The translations under genes were made by a program, and so were the position numbers. From positions 38,238 to 102,237 of the forward strand of contig NZ_ASCA01000056.1 of NCBI RefSeq assembly GCF_002760245.1: a stretch of 64,000 bases of DNA. The letters run 5' to 3'. Source of the stretch: Streptococcus suis YS161 (GTDB lineage: Bacteria > Bacillota > Bacilli > Lactobacillales > Streptococcaceae). Below are positions 37,824 to 48,097 of the stretch, piece by piece. A model generated the notes under the pieces. That model searched no databases and had not been told where the DNA came from. It was given only the letters and a program-made list of their open reading frames with translations. Each line of letters begins with the position of its first letter. Position 1 is the stretch's first letter.

Positions 37824-38020
37824 AGTGTTTGTAAATAGCGATAGAGATCCCCGATTGTCCCTTTGTAATCCAGAGCTTGTCCGTCTTGTGTAATGTTGGT
37901 AACTGGATAATAGTCTGGGAGGGTTAAGCAACCGGCAAAAGCCAGAATGGCTGCATCTTTATTCTCAAATGTTTGGATACGTTCTTGCTTGTAAGCGTCA
38001 AGATAGTGAATTTCAATCAT
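37817..38020 (-). CDS. DUF4649 family protein
   Basis: A 67-aa acidic protein, MIEIHYLDAYKQERIQTF at the N-terminus, matching a small streptococcal family (DUF4649) by recall. No function known. The start is ATG 38020 behind AAGAGGC; an upstream extension lies inside the preceding gene. It begins one base past the DUF1831 stop and ends at the operon terminator. Confidence 0.75.
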   Translation of the reverse strand: MIEIHYLDAYKQERIQTFENKDAAILAFAGCLTLPDYYPVTNITQDGQALDYKGTIGDLYRYLQTLD

Positions 38021-38021
38021 A

Positions 38022-38366
38022 CTAAGCCTCTTTTGTAAAGATGTCACGGTCAATCAAGCTATCCATGAGGAAATAGAATTTTTCTTGAATAACCTTGTTA
38101 CTTTCTGGCTTAAAAATGTTTACCAGATGAAGACCAGACTTGTCGGTAATGTTAATTTTAAAACCAGTTAGGTCTTGATTGATAATAATTTTCAAGAGGA
38201 ATCCTTGGTTTGAATTTGGAATTTCTTCCAGAAGACGTGTAAGCTGATAGTGACCTGCTTTGGTTTGTTCAAAGGTGTTATCACGGAGTGTATATTTTTT
38301 GATAGCAGGGCTAATGTGATAAGTAAAATTACAATCTTTTAAGGTAACTGATTGTTGGAATGCCAT
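38022..38366 (-). CDS. DUF1831 family protein
   Basis: A 114-aa soluble protein of the DUF1831 family, MAFQQSVTLKDCNFTYHISP at the N-terminus. The start is ATG 38366 because GGAGG lies five bases upstream; a TTG at 38378 overlaps that site. The family is found next to cysteine desulfurases in streptococci and lactobacilli, which hints at a role in sulfur transfer, but no mechanism is known. Confidence 0.78.
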   Translation of the reverse strand: MAFQQSVTLKDCNFTYHISPAIKKYTLRDNTFEQTKAGHYQLTRLLEEIPNSNQGFLLKIIINQDLTGFKINITDKSGLHLVNIFKPESNKVIQEKFYFLMDSLIDRDIFTKEA

Positions 38367-38367
38367 T

Positions 38368-39483
38368 TTAACCTCCAAGTATTTTCTTTAGTTCGATGAT
38401 AAGAGTATCTATCTCTTCTTTTGTATTGATTTCAGATAGGCTGATACGAATGGATTCTTTCAGACGATGGGAGTCTTTTCCATACATAGCTTCTAAAACA
38501 TGGCTATTTTGGACAACACCTGCCGTACATGCAGAACCGCTAGAAACAGCAATACCTGCCAAATCTAGTTGCATGAGTAGTTGTTCATTAAGTTTACCAG
38601 GAAAACCGATATTAAGGACATGAGGGAGATGAGGTCCAGTCTGATTGAGATAATAGTCTAAGCTAGACAACCCCTCGATAATATGTTGTCGCAGTTCACT
38701 GACATGCTTATGATGCGTATCTAAGGACTCATATTGTTCTGTTAGGGCAGTCGCCATAGCAGCAATAGCAGGGAGATTCTCAGTACCTGCTCGATGTTGC
38801 TGTTCCTGCTTTCCGCCGTGGATCAAGGAATCAAATCTATGAACTTTACTATACAGGAATCCCATCCCCTTTGGACCATGGAATTTATGGGCAGAGGCCG
38901 CGAGCAAGTCAATTCCGTAGTCAGAGGGAGAAATTGCAATTTTTCCAATTGTTTGGACAGCATCTACATGAAAGACGGCTTGATGATCGGCTAGGAGCTC
39001 TCCAATTTCCTTGATGGGAAGTAGCTGACCGGTCTCATTGTTAGCAAACATGACGCTGACTAAAATAGTATCTGGCCGGAGGGCATCCTGAATTTGTTGA
39101 GCGGTGATTACTTGGTTGACTGGTTGGATATAGGTTACCTCGAACCCAAACCGTTCCTCTAGATACCGCATGGTATGGAGGACAGCATGGTGTTCGATAG
39201 CCGTAGTAATCAGGTGTTTTCCTTTGGATTGATGCGCAAGTGCATAGCCTTGAATAGCTAAAGTATCAGCTTCGGAGCCTCCAGATGTGAAAATAATTTG
39301 TTCGGGAGAGGCGGAGAGAATCTGAGCAATCTCTTGACGACTTTGTCTAAGACATTGATTGGCTTTCCGACCGCTTTGATGAATACTGGAGGGGTTTCCA
39401 TAATTTTCTTGAGCCACTTCCATCATCCGTTGGAGTGCAGTAGGAGATAGAGCAGTGGTTGCTGCATTATCTAAATAAATCAA
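38368..39483 (-). CDS. cysteine desulfurase (NifS/IscS family)
   Basis: A 371-aa PLP enzyme releasing sulfur from cysteine for tRNA thiolation or cluster assembly. The start is TTG 39483 behind AGGAG, giving IYLDNAATTALSP, the family N-terminus. The PLP lysine is in AASAHKFHGPKGMGFLY and the persulfide cysteine in SSGSACTAG. Its place after prs and before DUF1831 is conserved in streptococci. A longer reading frame overlaps prs but has no ribosome site. Confidence 0.92.
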   Translation of the reverse strand: MIYLDNAATTALSPTALQRMMEVAQENYGNPSSIHQSGRKANQCLRQSRQEIAQILSASPEQIIFTSGGSEADTLAIQGYALAHQSKGKHLITTAIEHHAVLHTMRYLEERFGFEVTYIQPVNQVITAQQIQDALRPDTILVSVMFANNETGQLLPIKEIGELLADHQAVFHVDAVQTIGKIAISPSDYGIDLLAASAHKFHGPKGMGFLYSKVHRFDSLIHGGKQEQQHRAGTENLPAIAAMATALTEQYESLDTHHKHVSELRQHIIEGLSSLDYYLNQTGPHLPHVLNIGFPGKLNEQLLMQLDLAGIAVSSGSACTAGVVQNSHVLEAMYGKDSHRLKESIRISLSEINTKEEIDTLIIELKKILGG

Positions 39484-39493
39484 AGAGTTACTC

Positions 39494-40471
39494 CTAGTTT
39501 TCTTTTTCAGGACTAGTAAATTTGAAAAGTGGGCTGAGTGGCTGATGTTCTTGGATACGGTGGATGGCATCTGCAATCAAGTCACTAGCTGTTAGGAAGG
39601 CGATATTTTTAGGATGCTGTTCTTTGCTTGCAACAGAATCGGTAACTAATATTTCTTTGATTGGTGCTTCATCTAAGAGTTGGGCTGCAGTTCCTGCAAA
39701 GAGACCGTGGCTGGCAACTGCATAAATTTCAGTAGCACCACCTTCTTGGACAATTTTTGAAGCTTGTGAGAAAGTGCGACCAGTATTGAGAATATCGTCC
39801 ACCAAAATAGCTTTTTTACCAGCAACATCACCGATAATATAGCCTTCAGAACGCTCAGAATCATCTTGAGCGTAGTCGATAATCGCAATCGGTGCATTTA
39901 GAAATTCAGCGATATTACGCGCGCGTTTGATACCAGAATTTTTAGGACTCACAATGACGACATCTTCTCCGCAGAGTCCTTTTTCCATGTAGTAGGCTGC
40001 AAAAAGTGGTTCTGTAAGGAGATTGTCTACTGGAATATCAAAGAAACCTTGAATTTGTGAAGCGTGTAAATCAAGAGTCAATACACGGTCGACACCAGCT
40101 TTAACCAGCATATTTGCAACTAATTTCGCTGTAATTGGTTCGCGTGGAGAAGCGGTACGGTCTTGACGAGCATAGCCGAAATAAGGGATGACAGCTGTAA
40201 TGGTGTTGGCACTAGCACGTTTACAAGCATCGATCATAATCAATAATTCCCACAAGTGATTATTGACCGGATAGCTTGTTGATTGGATAATGTAGACGTC
40301 TACGCCACGTACAGATTCTTCAATGTTAATTTGAATCTCACCATCAGAAAACTGACGAGAAGACAGCTTTCCAAGAGGAATTCCAGCAGAATCAGCAATT
40401 TTTTCAGCAATATCACGGTTGCTATTGAGTGAGAATAATTTAATGTTATGTTCACCGAGTGGTTGTACCAT
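39494..40471 (-). CDS. prs2: ribose-phosphate pyrophosphokinase (second copy type)
   Basis: A 325-aa enzyme making PRPP from ribose-5-phosphate and ATP. It shows [29 protein letters not shown], the catalytic flexible-loop residues in [14 protein letters not shown], and the PRPP loop [10 protein letters not shown]. The [13 protein letters not shown] segment and neighbouring genes match the streptococcal Prs2 rather than the housekeeping Prs1. The start is ATG 40471 with AAAGGAG upstream. Confidence 0.9.
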   Translation of the reverse strand: MVQPLGEHNIKLFSLNSNRDIAEKIADSAGIPLGKLSSRQFSDGEIQINIEESVRGVDVYIIQSTSYPVNNHLWELLIMIDACKRASANTITAVIPYFGYARQDRTASPREPITAKLVANMLVKAGVDRVLTLDLHASQIQGFFDIPVDNLLTEPLFAAYYMEKGLCGEDVVIVSPKNSGIKRARNIAEFLNAPIAIIDYAQDDSERSEGYIIGDVAGKKAILVDDILNTGRTFSQASKIVQEGGATEIYAVASHGLFAGTAAQLLDEAPIKEILVTDSVASKEQHPKNIAFLTASDLIADAIHRIQEHQPLSPLFKFTSPEKEN

Positions 40472-40581
40472 TTTAAAGTAACTCCTTTTACACACTGAGC
40501 TTTTATGATGACATAAAAGTACTTTTTACAATAGATAGTTCTATTCTATCAAAAAAATGAAAAATTTTCAGTAGTGAAACT

Positions 40582-40611
40582 AAAAAATCAACCTTAATTG
40601 GCTGATTTTTT
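40582..40611 (-). terminator. terminator of the CYTH gene
   Basis: AAAAAATCA and TGATTTTTT (minus-strand reading) form a stem with GCC/ACC-flanked loop, 5 bases past the stop. T run present. Confidence 0.75.
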
Positions 40612-40615
40612 ATAG

Positions 40616-41182
40616 TTATTTCATGTGGGCAGCAGTTCGTGCGACCTTACTACTAGCATATTTGAATTGAATTGATTTCTTCTTAAGGAATTCATCAAAA
40701 AGAATTTTCCCTGCATCTGCATCGGTCACTTCGACTTCTAATTCGTAATCTTTTTGTCCCACATAATCATTTTCATCGAGGGCCATAAGGCCTATAGATG
40801 TCTGTTTCTCATAGCGTTTTGTCGTGAGGCTTCCCCAGACAGCAAGTTTATCAAGTGGAATTTCGGTTGCAGAAATAATGTCAGAAATTTGTCCTGCTGG
40901 TAGTTGAAAATTTTCCAGTAAATCATGAGCAGTTTGGATGTCTAGAACTTGGTTATATTCTTGATTGCCGACTTCTTGTGGAATTTTTAAGGTTAGTTCT
41001 GCTGAGTCCTCAAATGTACGAATACGGAGTGAAAAGCGGTGATTCTTCATATCTAGGTCTGGGGTATCAATGTAGTGGTTTGTTTGAAGAATTGGGCTCA
41101 CATCTGAAAAGTCAGTAAGCAGGCGTTTGTATTCGGATTTGGTCAGTAAGGTTTTATACTCAATTTCAAGGTGGTTTTTCAT
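40616..41182 (-). CDS. CYTH domain protein (triphosphate tunnel enzyme)
   Basis: A 188-aa beta-barrel enzyme of the CYTH family. The N-terminal signature HLEIEYKTLL gives the ExExK motif, and alternating charged strands follow (RFSLRIRTF, LTLKIPQ, YELEVEVTDA). Members hydrolyse inorganic triphosphate or make cAMP; in Firmicutes a triphosphatase role is likely. It is divergent from relQ, its regular neighbour, which suggests a link with nucleotide stress signalling. Confidence 0.87.
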   Translation of the reverse strand: MKNHLEIEYKTLLTKSEYKRLLTDFSDVSPILQTNHYIDTPDLDMKNHRFSLRIRTFEDSAELTLKIPQEVGNQEYNQVLDIQTAHDLLENFQLPAGQISDIISATEIPLDKLAVWGSLTTKRYEKQTSIGLMALDENDYVGQKDYELEVEVTDADAGKILFDEFLKKKSIQFKYASSKVARTAAHMK

Positions 41183-41201
41183 GCAGTAAACCCTTTCAAT
41201 G

Positions 41202-41210
41202 TGTTATAAT
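41202..41210 (+). promoter_or_regulatory. extended -10 promoter of the relQ operon
   Basis: TGTTATAAT with TATAAT at 41205-41210, 59 bases before the relQ ATG, which has GAAAGGGG upstream. Confidence 0.7.
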
Positions 41211-41268
41211 AGATTAGTCTTTGTGTTATTCTAATACAATTTAAAAGTTTTGACAAGAAAGGGGCCGT

Positions 41269-41940
41269 ATGGACTTTAACTGGGAAGAATTTTTAGACCC
41301 CTATATTCAGACAGTTGGTGAATTGAAAATCAAACTGCGGGGGATTCGCAAGCAGTATCGCAAGGCTAATAGGCATTCTCCAATTGAGTTTGTCACAGGA
41401 CGGGTAAAACCGATTGAATCCATTAAAGAAAAAATGGCCCTGCGACATATTAAATTGGAAAATCTTGCTCAAGATATGCAAGATATTGCCGGTCTTCGGA
41501 TTATGGTTCAATTTGTGGATGACATTGAAGAAGTATTAGCTATTTTGCGGAAACGCAAGGATATGCAAATTGTGCATGAACGGGATTATATCAATAATAT
41601 GAAAGCCTCTGGCTACCGTTCATATCATGTGGTGATTGAGTATCCTGTGGATACTATAAATGGCAACGAGACGGTTCTGGCAGAAATCCAGATTCGAACC
41701 CTTTCCATGAATTTCTGGGCTACAATTGAACATTCTCTGAATTATAAATATAAGGGGAATTTTCCAGAAGAAATCAAGAAACGCTTGGAAGTTACAGCAA
41801 AAATTGCCTATGAATTAGATGAGGAGATGCGAAAAATCCGCAACGACATTCAAGAAGCGCAGGCCTTATTTGATCCTGCCTATCGCAAACTGAATGACGG
41901 TGTGGGCAACAGTGATGATACAGATGAAGAATACAGGTAG
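41269..41940 (+). CDS. relQ: small alarmone synthetase RelQ
   Basis: A 223-aa single-domain (p)ppGpp synthetase. The RelA/SpoT synthetase fold shows [36 protein letters not shown] and [19 protein letters not shown]. There is no HD hydrolase and no ACT/TGS regulatory domain, so it makes but does not degrade the alarmone. First gene of relQ-nadK-rluA-pta; it overlaps nadK by 17 nt. Confidence 0.94.
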   Translation: MDFNWEEFLDPYIQTVGELKIKLRGIRKQYRKANRHSPIEFVTGRVKPIESIKEKMALRHIKLENLAQDMQDIAGLRIMVQFVDDIEEVLAILRKRKDMQIVHERDYINNMKASGYRSYHVVIEYPVDTINGNETVLAEIQIRTLSMNFWATIEHSLNYKYKGNFPEEIKKRLEVTAKIAYELDEEMRKIRNDIQEAQALFDPAYRKLNDGVGNSDDTDEEYR

Positions 41941-42742
41941 AAAAAAAATCGCTCTGCTCGCTAGTCGAAATCCTAAGAGTGAAGCGGTGTCCAAAGAATT
42001 ATGGACAAAGTTAAAAGAAGCAAATTTTATTTTGACTCCTAAAAATCCAGATATTGTCATTTCTATCGGTGGAGATGGGATGCTTTTATCTGCTTTTCAC
42101 AAATATGAAAAGTTGATTGATCGTGTACGTTTTGTAGGGATTCACACGGGCCATTTGGGGTTTTATACAGATTATCGCGATTTTGAAGTGGACAAGTTGA
42201 TTGAAAATCTTAAGCTTGATACAGGTGCTAGAGTATCGTATCCGATTTTAAATGTTAAGGTCAAGATGACAGATGGTCGCATTGTCGAGGCGCGTGCCTT
42301 AAATGAGGCGACAGTAAAACGTCTTTCTAAGACCATGGTCGCAGATATTATTATTAACAATGTGCCCTTCGAACGCTTCAGAGGGGATGGAATTTCGGTT
42401 TCAACGCCGACAGGATCAACAGCCTATAACAAGTCATTAGGTGGTGCTGTTTTACATCCAACAATCGAGGCATTGCAGATTGCAGAAGTGGCAAGTTTGA
42501 ACAATCGTGTTTACCGCACCTTAGGTTCATCCGTTGTTGTCCCTAAAAAAGACAAGATTGTGATTGAACCAAAGCATAGTGACCGTTACTCGATTGCGGT
42601 AGACAATAAGACTTTTGTCTATGATAGTATTGAAAGTATAGAGTATCAGATAGACAATAGTAAGATTCATTTTGTTGCAACACCGAGCCATACTAGTTTT
42701 TGGAATCGGGTTAAGGACGCCTTTATTGGAGAGGTGGAGTAA
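41924..42742 (+). CDS. nadK: NAD kinase
   Basis: A 272-aa enzyme phosphorylating NAD to NADP. The catalytic motif is [13 protein letters not shown], the NAD contact [11 protein letters not shown], and the second motif [20 protein letters not shown]. The start is ATG 41924, matching the family N-terminus MKNTG; upstream codons of the frame lie within relQ. It shares bases with the rluA start (TAATG). Confidence 0.94.
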   Translation: MKNTGRKKIALLASRNPKSEAVSKELWTKLKEANFILTPKNPDIVISIGGDGMLLSAFHKYEKLIDRVRFVGIHTGHLGFYTDYRDFEVDKLIENLKLDTGARVSYPILNVKVKMTDGRIVEARALNEATVKRLSKTMVADIIINNVPFERFRGDGISVSTPTGSTAYNKSLGGAVLHPTIEALQIAEVASLNNRVYRTLGSSVVVPKKDKIVIEPKHSDRYSIAVDNKTFVYDSIESIEYQIDNSKIHFVATPSHTSFWNRVKDAFIGEVE

Positions 42743-43635
42743 TGCGGTTTGAATTCATTGCTGACCAGCATACGAAAATAAAGACTTTCCTTAAAAAACA
42801 CGGTGTTTCAAAGGGCTTGTTGGCAAAAATCAAGTACACTGGTGGCAATATTTGGGTCAATGGTATCGAACGCAATGCAACTTACTTGCTTGATATTGGA
42901 GATAGGGTTACAATTGACATACCAGCTGAGGAGGATTTAACGGGAAGTTTGAAACCGATTTCCTTTTCGCTGGATATTGTCTATGAAGATGATCATTTTC
43001 TGGCGATAAATAAGCCAGTTGGCTACGCCTCCATTCCTTCTGCCTTGCATTCATCCACAATCGCAAATTTTGTAAAAGGTTATCTTATTGAGCAGAATTA
43101 TGAGAATAAGCAGGTTCATATTGTGACTCGTCTGGATAGGGATACATCAGGCGTTATGCTGTTTGCCAAGCACGGCTATGCCCATGCACGACTCGATAAG
43201 CAGTTGCAGGCAAAGCTTATTCATAAACGTTATTATGCTTTGGTGAAGGGGAATGGGCAGCTAGAAGAGACAGGGGATATTATTGCCCCTATCGGTCGTC
43301 CAGAAGATAGCATCATTACCCGTTGTGTGACAAAGAATGGAAAATATGCTCATACTTCCTATCGTGTTGTGCAATCGTGGGGAGATATTCATTTAGTAGA
43401 TATTCAACTACATACTGGACGGACTCATCAGATTCGTGTTCATTTTTCTCACATTGGATTTCCATTGTTAGGAGATGATATGTATGGTGGAAGTTTGGAA
43501 TGTGGGATAGAACGTCAAGCCTTGCATTGTCATAATTTGGCCTTCGACAATCCTTTTACAGCCGAAAGGATTGATTTGGAAGCACCGCTTCCTGAGGATT
43601 TTCAGGCTGTTATCAATCAGTTAATAAGTAAATAA
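42742..43635 (+). CDS. RluA-family rRNA/tRNA pseudouridine synthase
   Basis: A 297-aa enzyme. An S4-like N-terminal RNA-binding part (LKKHGVSKGLLAKIKYTGGN) is followed by the catalytic domain with the invariant aspartate in VTRLDRDTSGVMLF and the motif HTGRTHQIRVHF. It is of the RluD/RluA type; the exact uridine target is not predictable. Part of the relQ-nadK-rluA-pta transcript. Confidence 0.92.
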   Translation: MRFEFIADQHTKIKTFLKKHGVSKGLLAKIKYTGGNIWVNGIERNATYLLDIGDRVTIDIPAEEDLTGSLKPISFSLDIVYEDDHFLAINKPVGYASIPSALHSSTIANFVKGYLIEQNYENKQVHIVTRLDRDTSGVMLFAKHGYAHARLDKQLQAKLIHKRYYALVKGNGQLEETGDIIAPIGRPEDSIITRCVTKNGKYAHTSYRVVQSWGDIHLVDIQLHTGRTHQIRVHFSHIGFPLLGDDMYGGSLECGIERQALHCHNLAFDNPFTAERIDLEAPLPEDFQAVINQLISK

Positions 43636-43652
43636 ATTTAAGGAGTTTGTTC

Positions 43653-44627
43653 ATGAAAATTTTTGAGCAATTAGCTACAAAGCTAGAGGGTAAAAAAGTA
43701 CGTATCGTATTGCCAGAAGGTGAAGAACCACGTATCTTGCAGGCTACAAAACGTTTGGTAAATGAGTCGGATGTAGTACCCGTCTTGCTTGGAAACCCAG
43801 ATCGTATTAAGATTTACCTTGACATTGAAGGGATTACAGAAGGTTTTGAAATTATTGACCCAGCTCATTATGATAGATATGATGAGATGGTAGCTGCTTT
43901 GGTAGAGCGCCGTAAAGGTAAGGTATCAGAAGAGCAGGCACATGAGTTGTTGAAAGATGTTAACTACTTTGGTGTTATGTTGGTATATATGGGCGTAGTA
44001 GAAGGTATGGTATCTGGTGCGATTCATTCAACTGCTTCAACAGTTCGTCCAGCTCTTCAAATCATTAAAACAGAGCCAGGTGTATCGAAAACATCAGGTG
44101 CCTTCTTGATGGTAAAAGGTGAAGAGCGTTATATTTTTGGTGACTGTGCTATCAACATTGATCCAGATGCTCAAACCTTGGCAGAAATCGCTATCAACTC
44201 AGCACGTACTGCTAAAATGTTTGGTATTGATCCAAAAGTTGCAATGCTCAGCTATTCAACAAAAGGATCTGGTGCTGGTCCTAAAGTAGATAAAGTTGTT
44301 GAAGCTACAAAAATTGCTCAAAAATTGCGTCCTGAGTTGGATTTGGACGGTGAATTGCAATTTGATGCTGCCTTTGTTCCTACCACAGGTAAATTAAAAG
44401 CACCAGGTTCGAGTGTTGCTGGTCAAGCGACTGTATTTATCTTCCCAGGTATCTCAGCTGGTAATATTGGTTATAAAATTGCCGAACGTATGGGTGGATT
44501 TGCAGCGGTAGGTCCTGTTTTACAAGGTTTGAATCAGCCTGTAAACGACTTGTCTCGTGGTTGTAACCCTGATGATGTTTACAACTTGACCTTGATTACT
44601 GCGGTTCAGGCTTTGGAGCACCGTTAA
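43653..44627 (+). CDS. pta: phosphate acetyltransferase
   Basis: A 324-aa enzyme interconverting acetyl-CoA and acetyl phosphate in mixed-acid fermentation. It shows LPEGEEPRILQA, SGAIHSTASTVRPALQII and SYSTKGSGAGPKVDKV, and ends with PVNDLSRGCNPDDVYNL, the family signature. The start is ATG 43653 with AAGGAG seven bases upstream. One base separates its stop from the ABC exporter gene. Confidence 0.95.
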   Translation: MKIFEQLATKLEGKKVRIVLPEGEEPRILQATKRLVNESDVVPVLLGNPDRIKIYLDIEGITEGFEIIDPAHYDRYDEMVAALVERRKGKVSEEQAHELLKDVNYFGVMLVYMGVVEGMVSGAIHSTASTVRPALQIIKTEPGVSKTSGAFLMVKGEERYIFGDCAINIDPDAQTLAEIAINSARTAKMFGIDPKVAMLSYSTKGSGAGPKVDKVVEATKIAQKLRPELDLDGELQFDAAFVPTTGKLKAPGSSVAGQATVFIFPGISAGNIGYKIAERMGGFAAVGPVLQGLNQPVNDLSRGCNPDDVYNLTLITAVQALEHR

Positions 44628-44628
44628 T

Positions 44629-46368
44629 ATGAAATTTTTATCACGATATTTTAAGGACTATATTAAGGAATCCATATTAGGTCCAGTTTTTAAACTATTG
44701 GAAGCTTGTTTTGAGCTTTTGGTACCATTAATTATCGCCTATATCGTTGATACAATTATTCCAAATGGCAGCCAGGGAAACCTGGTTGCTATGCTTTTTT
44801 TACTGGTTGGTCTAGCATGTATTGGAATTATTGTTTCACTAATAGCGCAATATTATTCAGCTAAAGCAGCGGTTGGAGTGACTAAAGAGCTGACGAATGA
44901 CTTGTATCAGAAGGTTCTTTCCCTTCCCAAGTCTAGCCGAGATATTCTTTCCTCATCCAGTTTGCTGACACGATTGACTAGCGACACTTTACAAATTCAA
45001 ACGGGTATTAATACTTTTCTTCGTTTGTTTTTACGTGCTCCAATTGTCGTATTTGGTTCGCTCATCATGGCATTCTATATTAGCCCAAGTCTATCTGCCT
45101 ATTTTCTAGGAATGATTATCTTATTGATTTTTATAGTGACAGTCATTTCTGTTATGACCAGCCGTATTTATCAATCGATACGAAAAGAATTAGATGGTTT
45201 GGTGGGGCAGGTACGTGAGACAGTGACTGGTTGGCGAGTGATTCGTGCATTTGGACAAAGAGAGCGGGAAATTAAGGCTTTTCAAGGCATAAATCAGATT
45301 TATAAGAAGCAACAGTTGCAGGCTGGTTTTTGGTCTAGTCTTTTATCGCCATTGACATTTTTAGTGGTCAACGGCACCTTACTCATTCTCATCTGGCAGG
45401 GAAATATAGCCATTTCACACAATTTGTTGGAACAGGGGATGTTGGTCGCTCTTATCAACTACCTTCTTCAAATTTTAGTTGAATTGGTCAAGATGATTAT
45501 GGTCGTGTCTACTCTCAACCAGACCTATATTTCAGCGCAACGTATTCAAGAGGTTTTTGACCAAACATCTGAGGATGTAGAGTCTAGTTTGCCAATAGTG
45601 GTTAGTGAGGATAAGGAGATTATCTTTTCTGTGCGTCATCTTTCCTTTTCTTATCCAAAATCTGCTGAGGAGTCCCTGTCTGACATTGCTTTTGACTTAC
45701 GTAAAGGCCAGTTTATGGGAATTATCGGGGGAACTGGGTCAGGTAAGTCCACCCTAGTAGATTTATTGCAGGCACTCTATTCAGTGCCAACAAATCAGCT
45801 CTCTCTCTTCATTGATGGAAAAAGTCCTAAGAATTTAAAAGAGTGGCGGCAGCAAATTGCCGTCGTTCCGCAACAGGCTCAGCTTTTTGCTGGAACTATA
45901 CGTTCTAATTTATCTTTAGGATTGGAAGAAATATCTGATAGTGACCTATGGTCTGCATTAGAAATTGCACAGGCTAAATCTTTCATAGAGGATAAAGGTG
46001 GTCTGGATAGCCCAGTCGAAGCCTTTGGGAAGAATTTTTCTGGTGGACAGCGTCAACGTTTGACCATTGCACGCGCTATTTTACAGAAAGCACCGATTTT
46101 AATCTTGGATGATGCGACCTCTGCTCTGGATTATTTGACGGAGAGTCGATTATTAGTGGCTATTCGCCAGGAATTACCAGGTCAGAACTTAATCATGGTG
46201 TCACAAAGAACCAATAGTTTACGGACAGCTGATCAGATTTTAGTCTTAGAACAAGGGCGTCAAGTTGGGCTTGGTCGCCATGAGGACTTACTGAGAAGCT
46301 CTGCTATTTATCAAGAAATTCACCAATCGCAACAACAAGGAGAGGAGGATAGCTATGAGACAATCTAG
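44629..46368 (+). CDS. ABC exporter half-transporter, degenerate ATP site
   Basis: A 579-aa protein with six membrane helices (about 15-310) and a C-terminal ATPase. Walker A is GGTGSGKST and the signature FSGGQRQRLTIARA. Walker B reads ILILDDATSALD, so the catalytic glutamate is replaced by aspartate. It overlaps the next half-transporter by 14 nt. Such pairs (LmrCD, PatAB type) form heterodimers with one weak and one active site and export drugs or peptides. No MarR-type regulator is beside it. The substrate is unknown. Confidence 0.88.
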   Translation: MKFLSRYFKDYIKESILGPVFKLLEACFELLVPLIIAYIVDTIIPNGSQGNLVAMLFLLVGLACIGIIVSLIAQYYSAKAAVGVTKELTNDLYQKVLSLPKSSRDILSSSSLLTRLTSDTLQIQTGINTFLRLFLRAPIVVFGSLIMAFYISPSLSAYFLGMIILLIFIVTVISVMTSRIYQSIRKELDGLVGQVRETVTGWRVIRAFGQREREIKAFQGINQIYKKQQLQAGFWSSLLSPLTFLVVNGTLLILIWQGNIAISHNLLEQGMLVALINYLLQILVELVKMIMVVSTLNQTYISAQRIQEVFDQTSEDVESSLPIVVSEDKEIIFSVRHLSFSYPKSAEESLSDIAFDLRKGQFMGIIGGTGSGKSTLVDLLQALYSVPTNQLSLFIDGKSPKNLKEWRQQIAVVPQQAQLFAGTIRSNLSLGLEEISDSDLWSALEIAQAKSFIEDKGGLDSPVEAFGKNFSGGQRQRLTIARAILQKAPILILDDATSALDYLTESRLLVAIRQELPGQNLIMVSQRTNSLRTADQILVLEQGRQVGLGRHEDLLRSSAIYQEIHQSQQQGEEDSYETI

Positions 46369-48097
46369 TTTTAAGGAACTGGTCAGATTGGTTTTACACC
46401 AGCCCCTTCGAATGTCCTTGATGTTGGTGGGAACTTTGGTGCAAGTCCTTCTGACAGTTTATCTGCCTATCTTGATTGGTCAGGCAGTCGATGCAGTATT
46501 GATAGCAAATGGTCAGGTCTTGCTCGGTATCTTAGGCAAAATGGTGATGGTTATCTTGCTTAATACGCTGGTGCAATGGTACTTACCTTTGGTAACCAAT
46601 CGCTTGGTTTACGGAATGGTGGCCGACTTGCGTGAACAGGTCTATGTGAAGCTGCACCAGATGCCCCTATCTTATCTGGATCGTCAATCAGTCGGTGATT
46701 TGGTGGCTCGTTTTTCAAGTGATAGTGAGCAATTAACAAATGGTCTCTTGATGATTTTCAATCAATTTTTCATTGGTATCTTGACCATTTTCTTAACTAT
46801 TTTCACTATGGCTAGGCTTGACTTGACCATGATGTTGCTTGTTGTCGCCCTGACTCCGGTTTCTCTGCTTGTGGCACGCTATATCGCTAAGAAATCCTAT
46901 GGTTATTATAGGCAACAGACTCAGGCACGTGGGAGGCAATCTCAGCTTTTGGAAGAGTCCATCAGTCAATTGACACTGGTTCAATCTTTCAATGCTCAAG
47001 AGCAATTTACGCAAGGTTTTCAAGTTGTGAATGACCAGTATGCAACCTATTCCCAACAGGCTATCTTTGCCTCTTCAACGGTCAATCCAAGTACGCGGTT
47101 TATCAATGCTATTATTTATGCCTTACTTGCAGGACTTGGAGCGCTGAGAATTATGGCAGGAAATTTTACAGTGGGATCTCTGACAACCTTCCTCAATTAT
47201 GCTAGTCAGTACAGCAAGCCTTTTAATGATATTTCTTCGGTCCTATCGGAATTGCAGAGCGCCTTAGCTTGTGCAGACAGGCTGTTTGCTATCTTGGCTC
47301 TAGATAGCATTGACGATCAGGCTGAGCGGAAAATTGATTCAGAGGAGTTGAAGGGAGCTATTTCCTTTGACAATGTGTCTTTCTCATATAGCCCTGACCG
47401 TTCTCTGATAGAACAGTTGAACATTGATGTCAAAGCTGGACAAAAAGTAGCCATTGTTGGACCTACTGGTGCTGGTAAATCAACCATGATTAACCTTCTT
47501 ATGCGTTTCTACGATGTGACGGCTGGTCAGATTGTCTTAGATGGGGTTCCGATTAGCCAATACAGTCGTGAGGATCTTCGCAGACAGATTGGGATGGTTT
47601 TACAGGAGACATGGATCAAATCTGGTACCATTCATGATAATATTGCCTATGGCTATCCAAATGCCACGCGGGAATTGGTCATTGAGGCGGCAAAGGCAGC
47701 TAATGCAGACTTCTTTATTCGTCAGCTTCCACAGGGTTACGATACGGTTTTGGCAGATGGAGGAGAAGGCTTATCCCAGGGACAACGTCAGCTTTTGTCT
47801 ATTGCGCGTGTCTTTGTCAAGATACCTAAAATCCTGATTTTAGATGAGGCGACCTCCTCTATTGATACACGGACAGAAATTTTAGTACAGGAAGCATTTG
47901 CCAAATTGATGGAAGGACGGACCAGTTTTATTATTGCTCATCGCCTATCAACCATTCAATCAGCTGACTTGATTTTGGTCATGGTGGATGGAAAAATTGT
48001 TGAACAAGGGAACCATGAAGCGTTGATGGCTGAACAAGGCGTTTATTATCAAATGCAAACAAGTCAGCAGACAGAGGAGGATGAAAGTGTTAGATAA
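46355..48097 (+). CDS. ABC exporter half-transporter, canonical ATP site
   Basis: A 580-aa partner of the preceding protein with six membrane helices and an ATPase with Walker A GPTGAGKST, signature LSQGQRQLLSIARV (SQGQ instead of SGGQ), Walker B ILILDEATSSID, and H-loop IAHRLSTIQ. The canonical glutamate here complements the degenerate site of its partner. GGAGAGGAGG precedes the ATG. It overlaps the thioesterase gene. Confidence 0.88.
   Translation: MRQSSFKELVRLVLHQPLRMSLMLVGTLVQVLLTVYLPILIGQAVDAVLIANGQVLLGILGKMVMVILLNTLVQWYLPLVTNRLVYGMVADLREQVYVKLHQMPLSYLDRQSVGDLVARFSSDSEQLTNGLLMIFNQFFIGILTIFLTIFTMARLDLTMMLLVVALTPVSLLVARYIAKKSYGYYRQQTQARGRQSQLLEESISQLTLVQSFNAQEQFTQGFQVVNDQYATYSQQAIFASSTVNPSTRFINAIIYALLAGLGALRIMAGNFTVGSLTTFLNYASQYSKPFNDISSVLSELQSALACADRLFAILALDSIDDQAERKIDSEELKGAISFDNVSFSYSPDRSLIEQLNIDVKAGQKVAIVGPTGAGKSTMINLLMRFYDVTAGQIVLDGVPISQYSREDLRRQIGMVLQETWIKSGTIHDNIAYGYPNATRELVIEAAKAANADFFIRQLPQGYDTVLADGGEGLSQGQRQLLSIARVFVKIPKILILDEATSSIDTRTEILVQEAFAKLMEGRTSFIIAHRLSTIQSADLILVMVDGKIVEQGNHEALMAEQGVYYQMQTSQQTEEDESVR

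Noticed and set aside
43653..48097. ABC pair as SatAB fluoroquinolone exporter
   Set aside because: The pair is of the right type, but there is no MarR-type regulator gene beside it and it follows pta, so I do not assign satAB.
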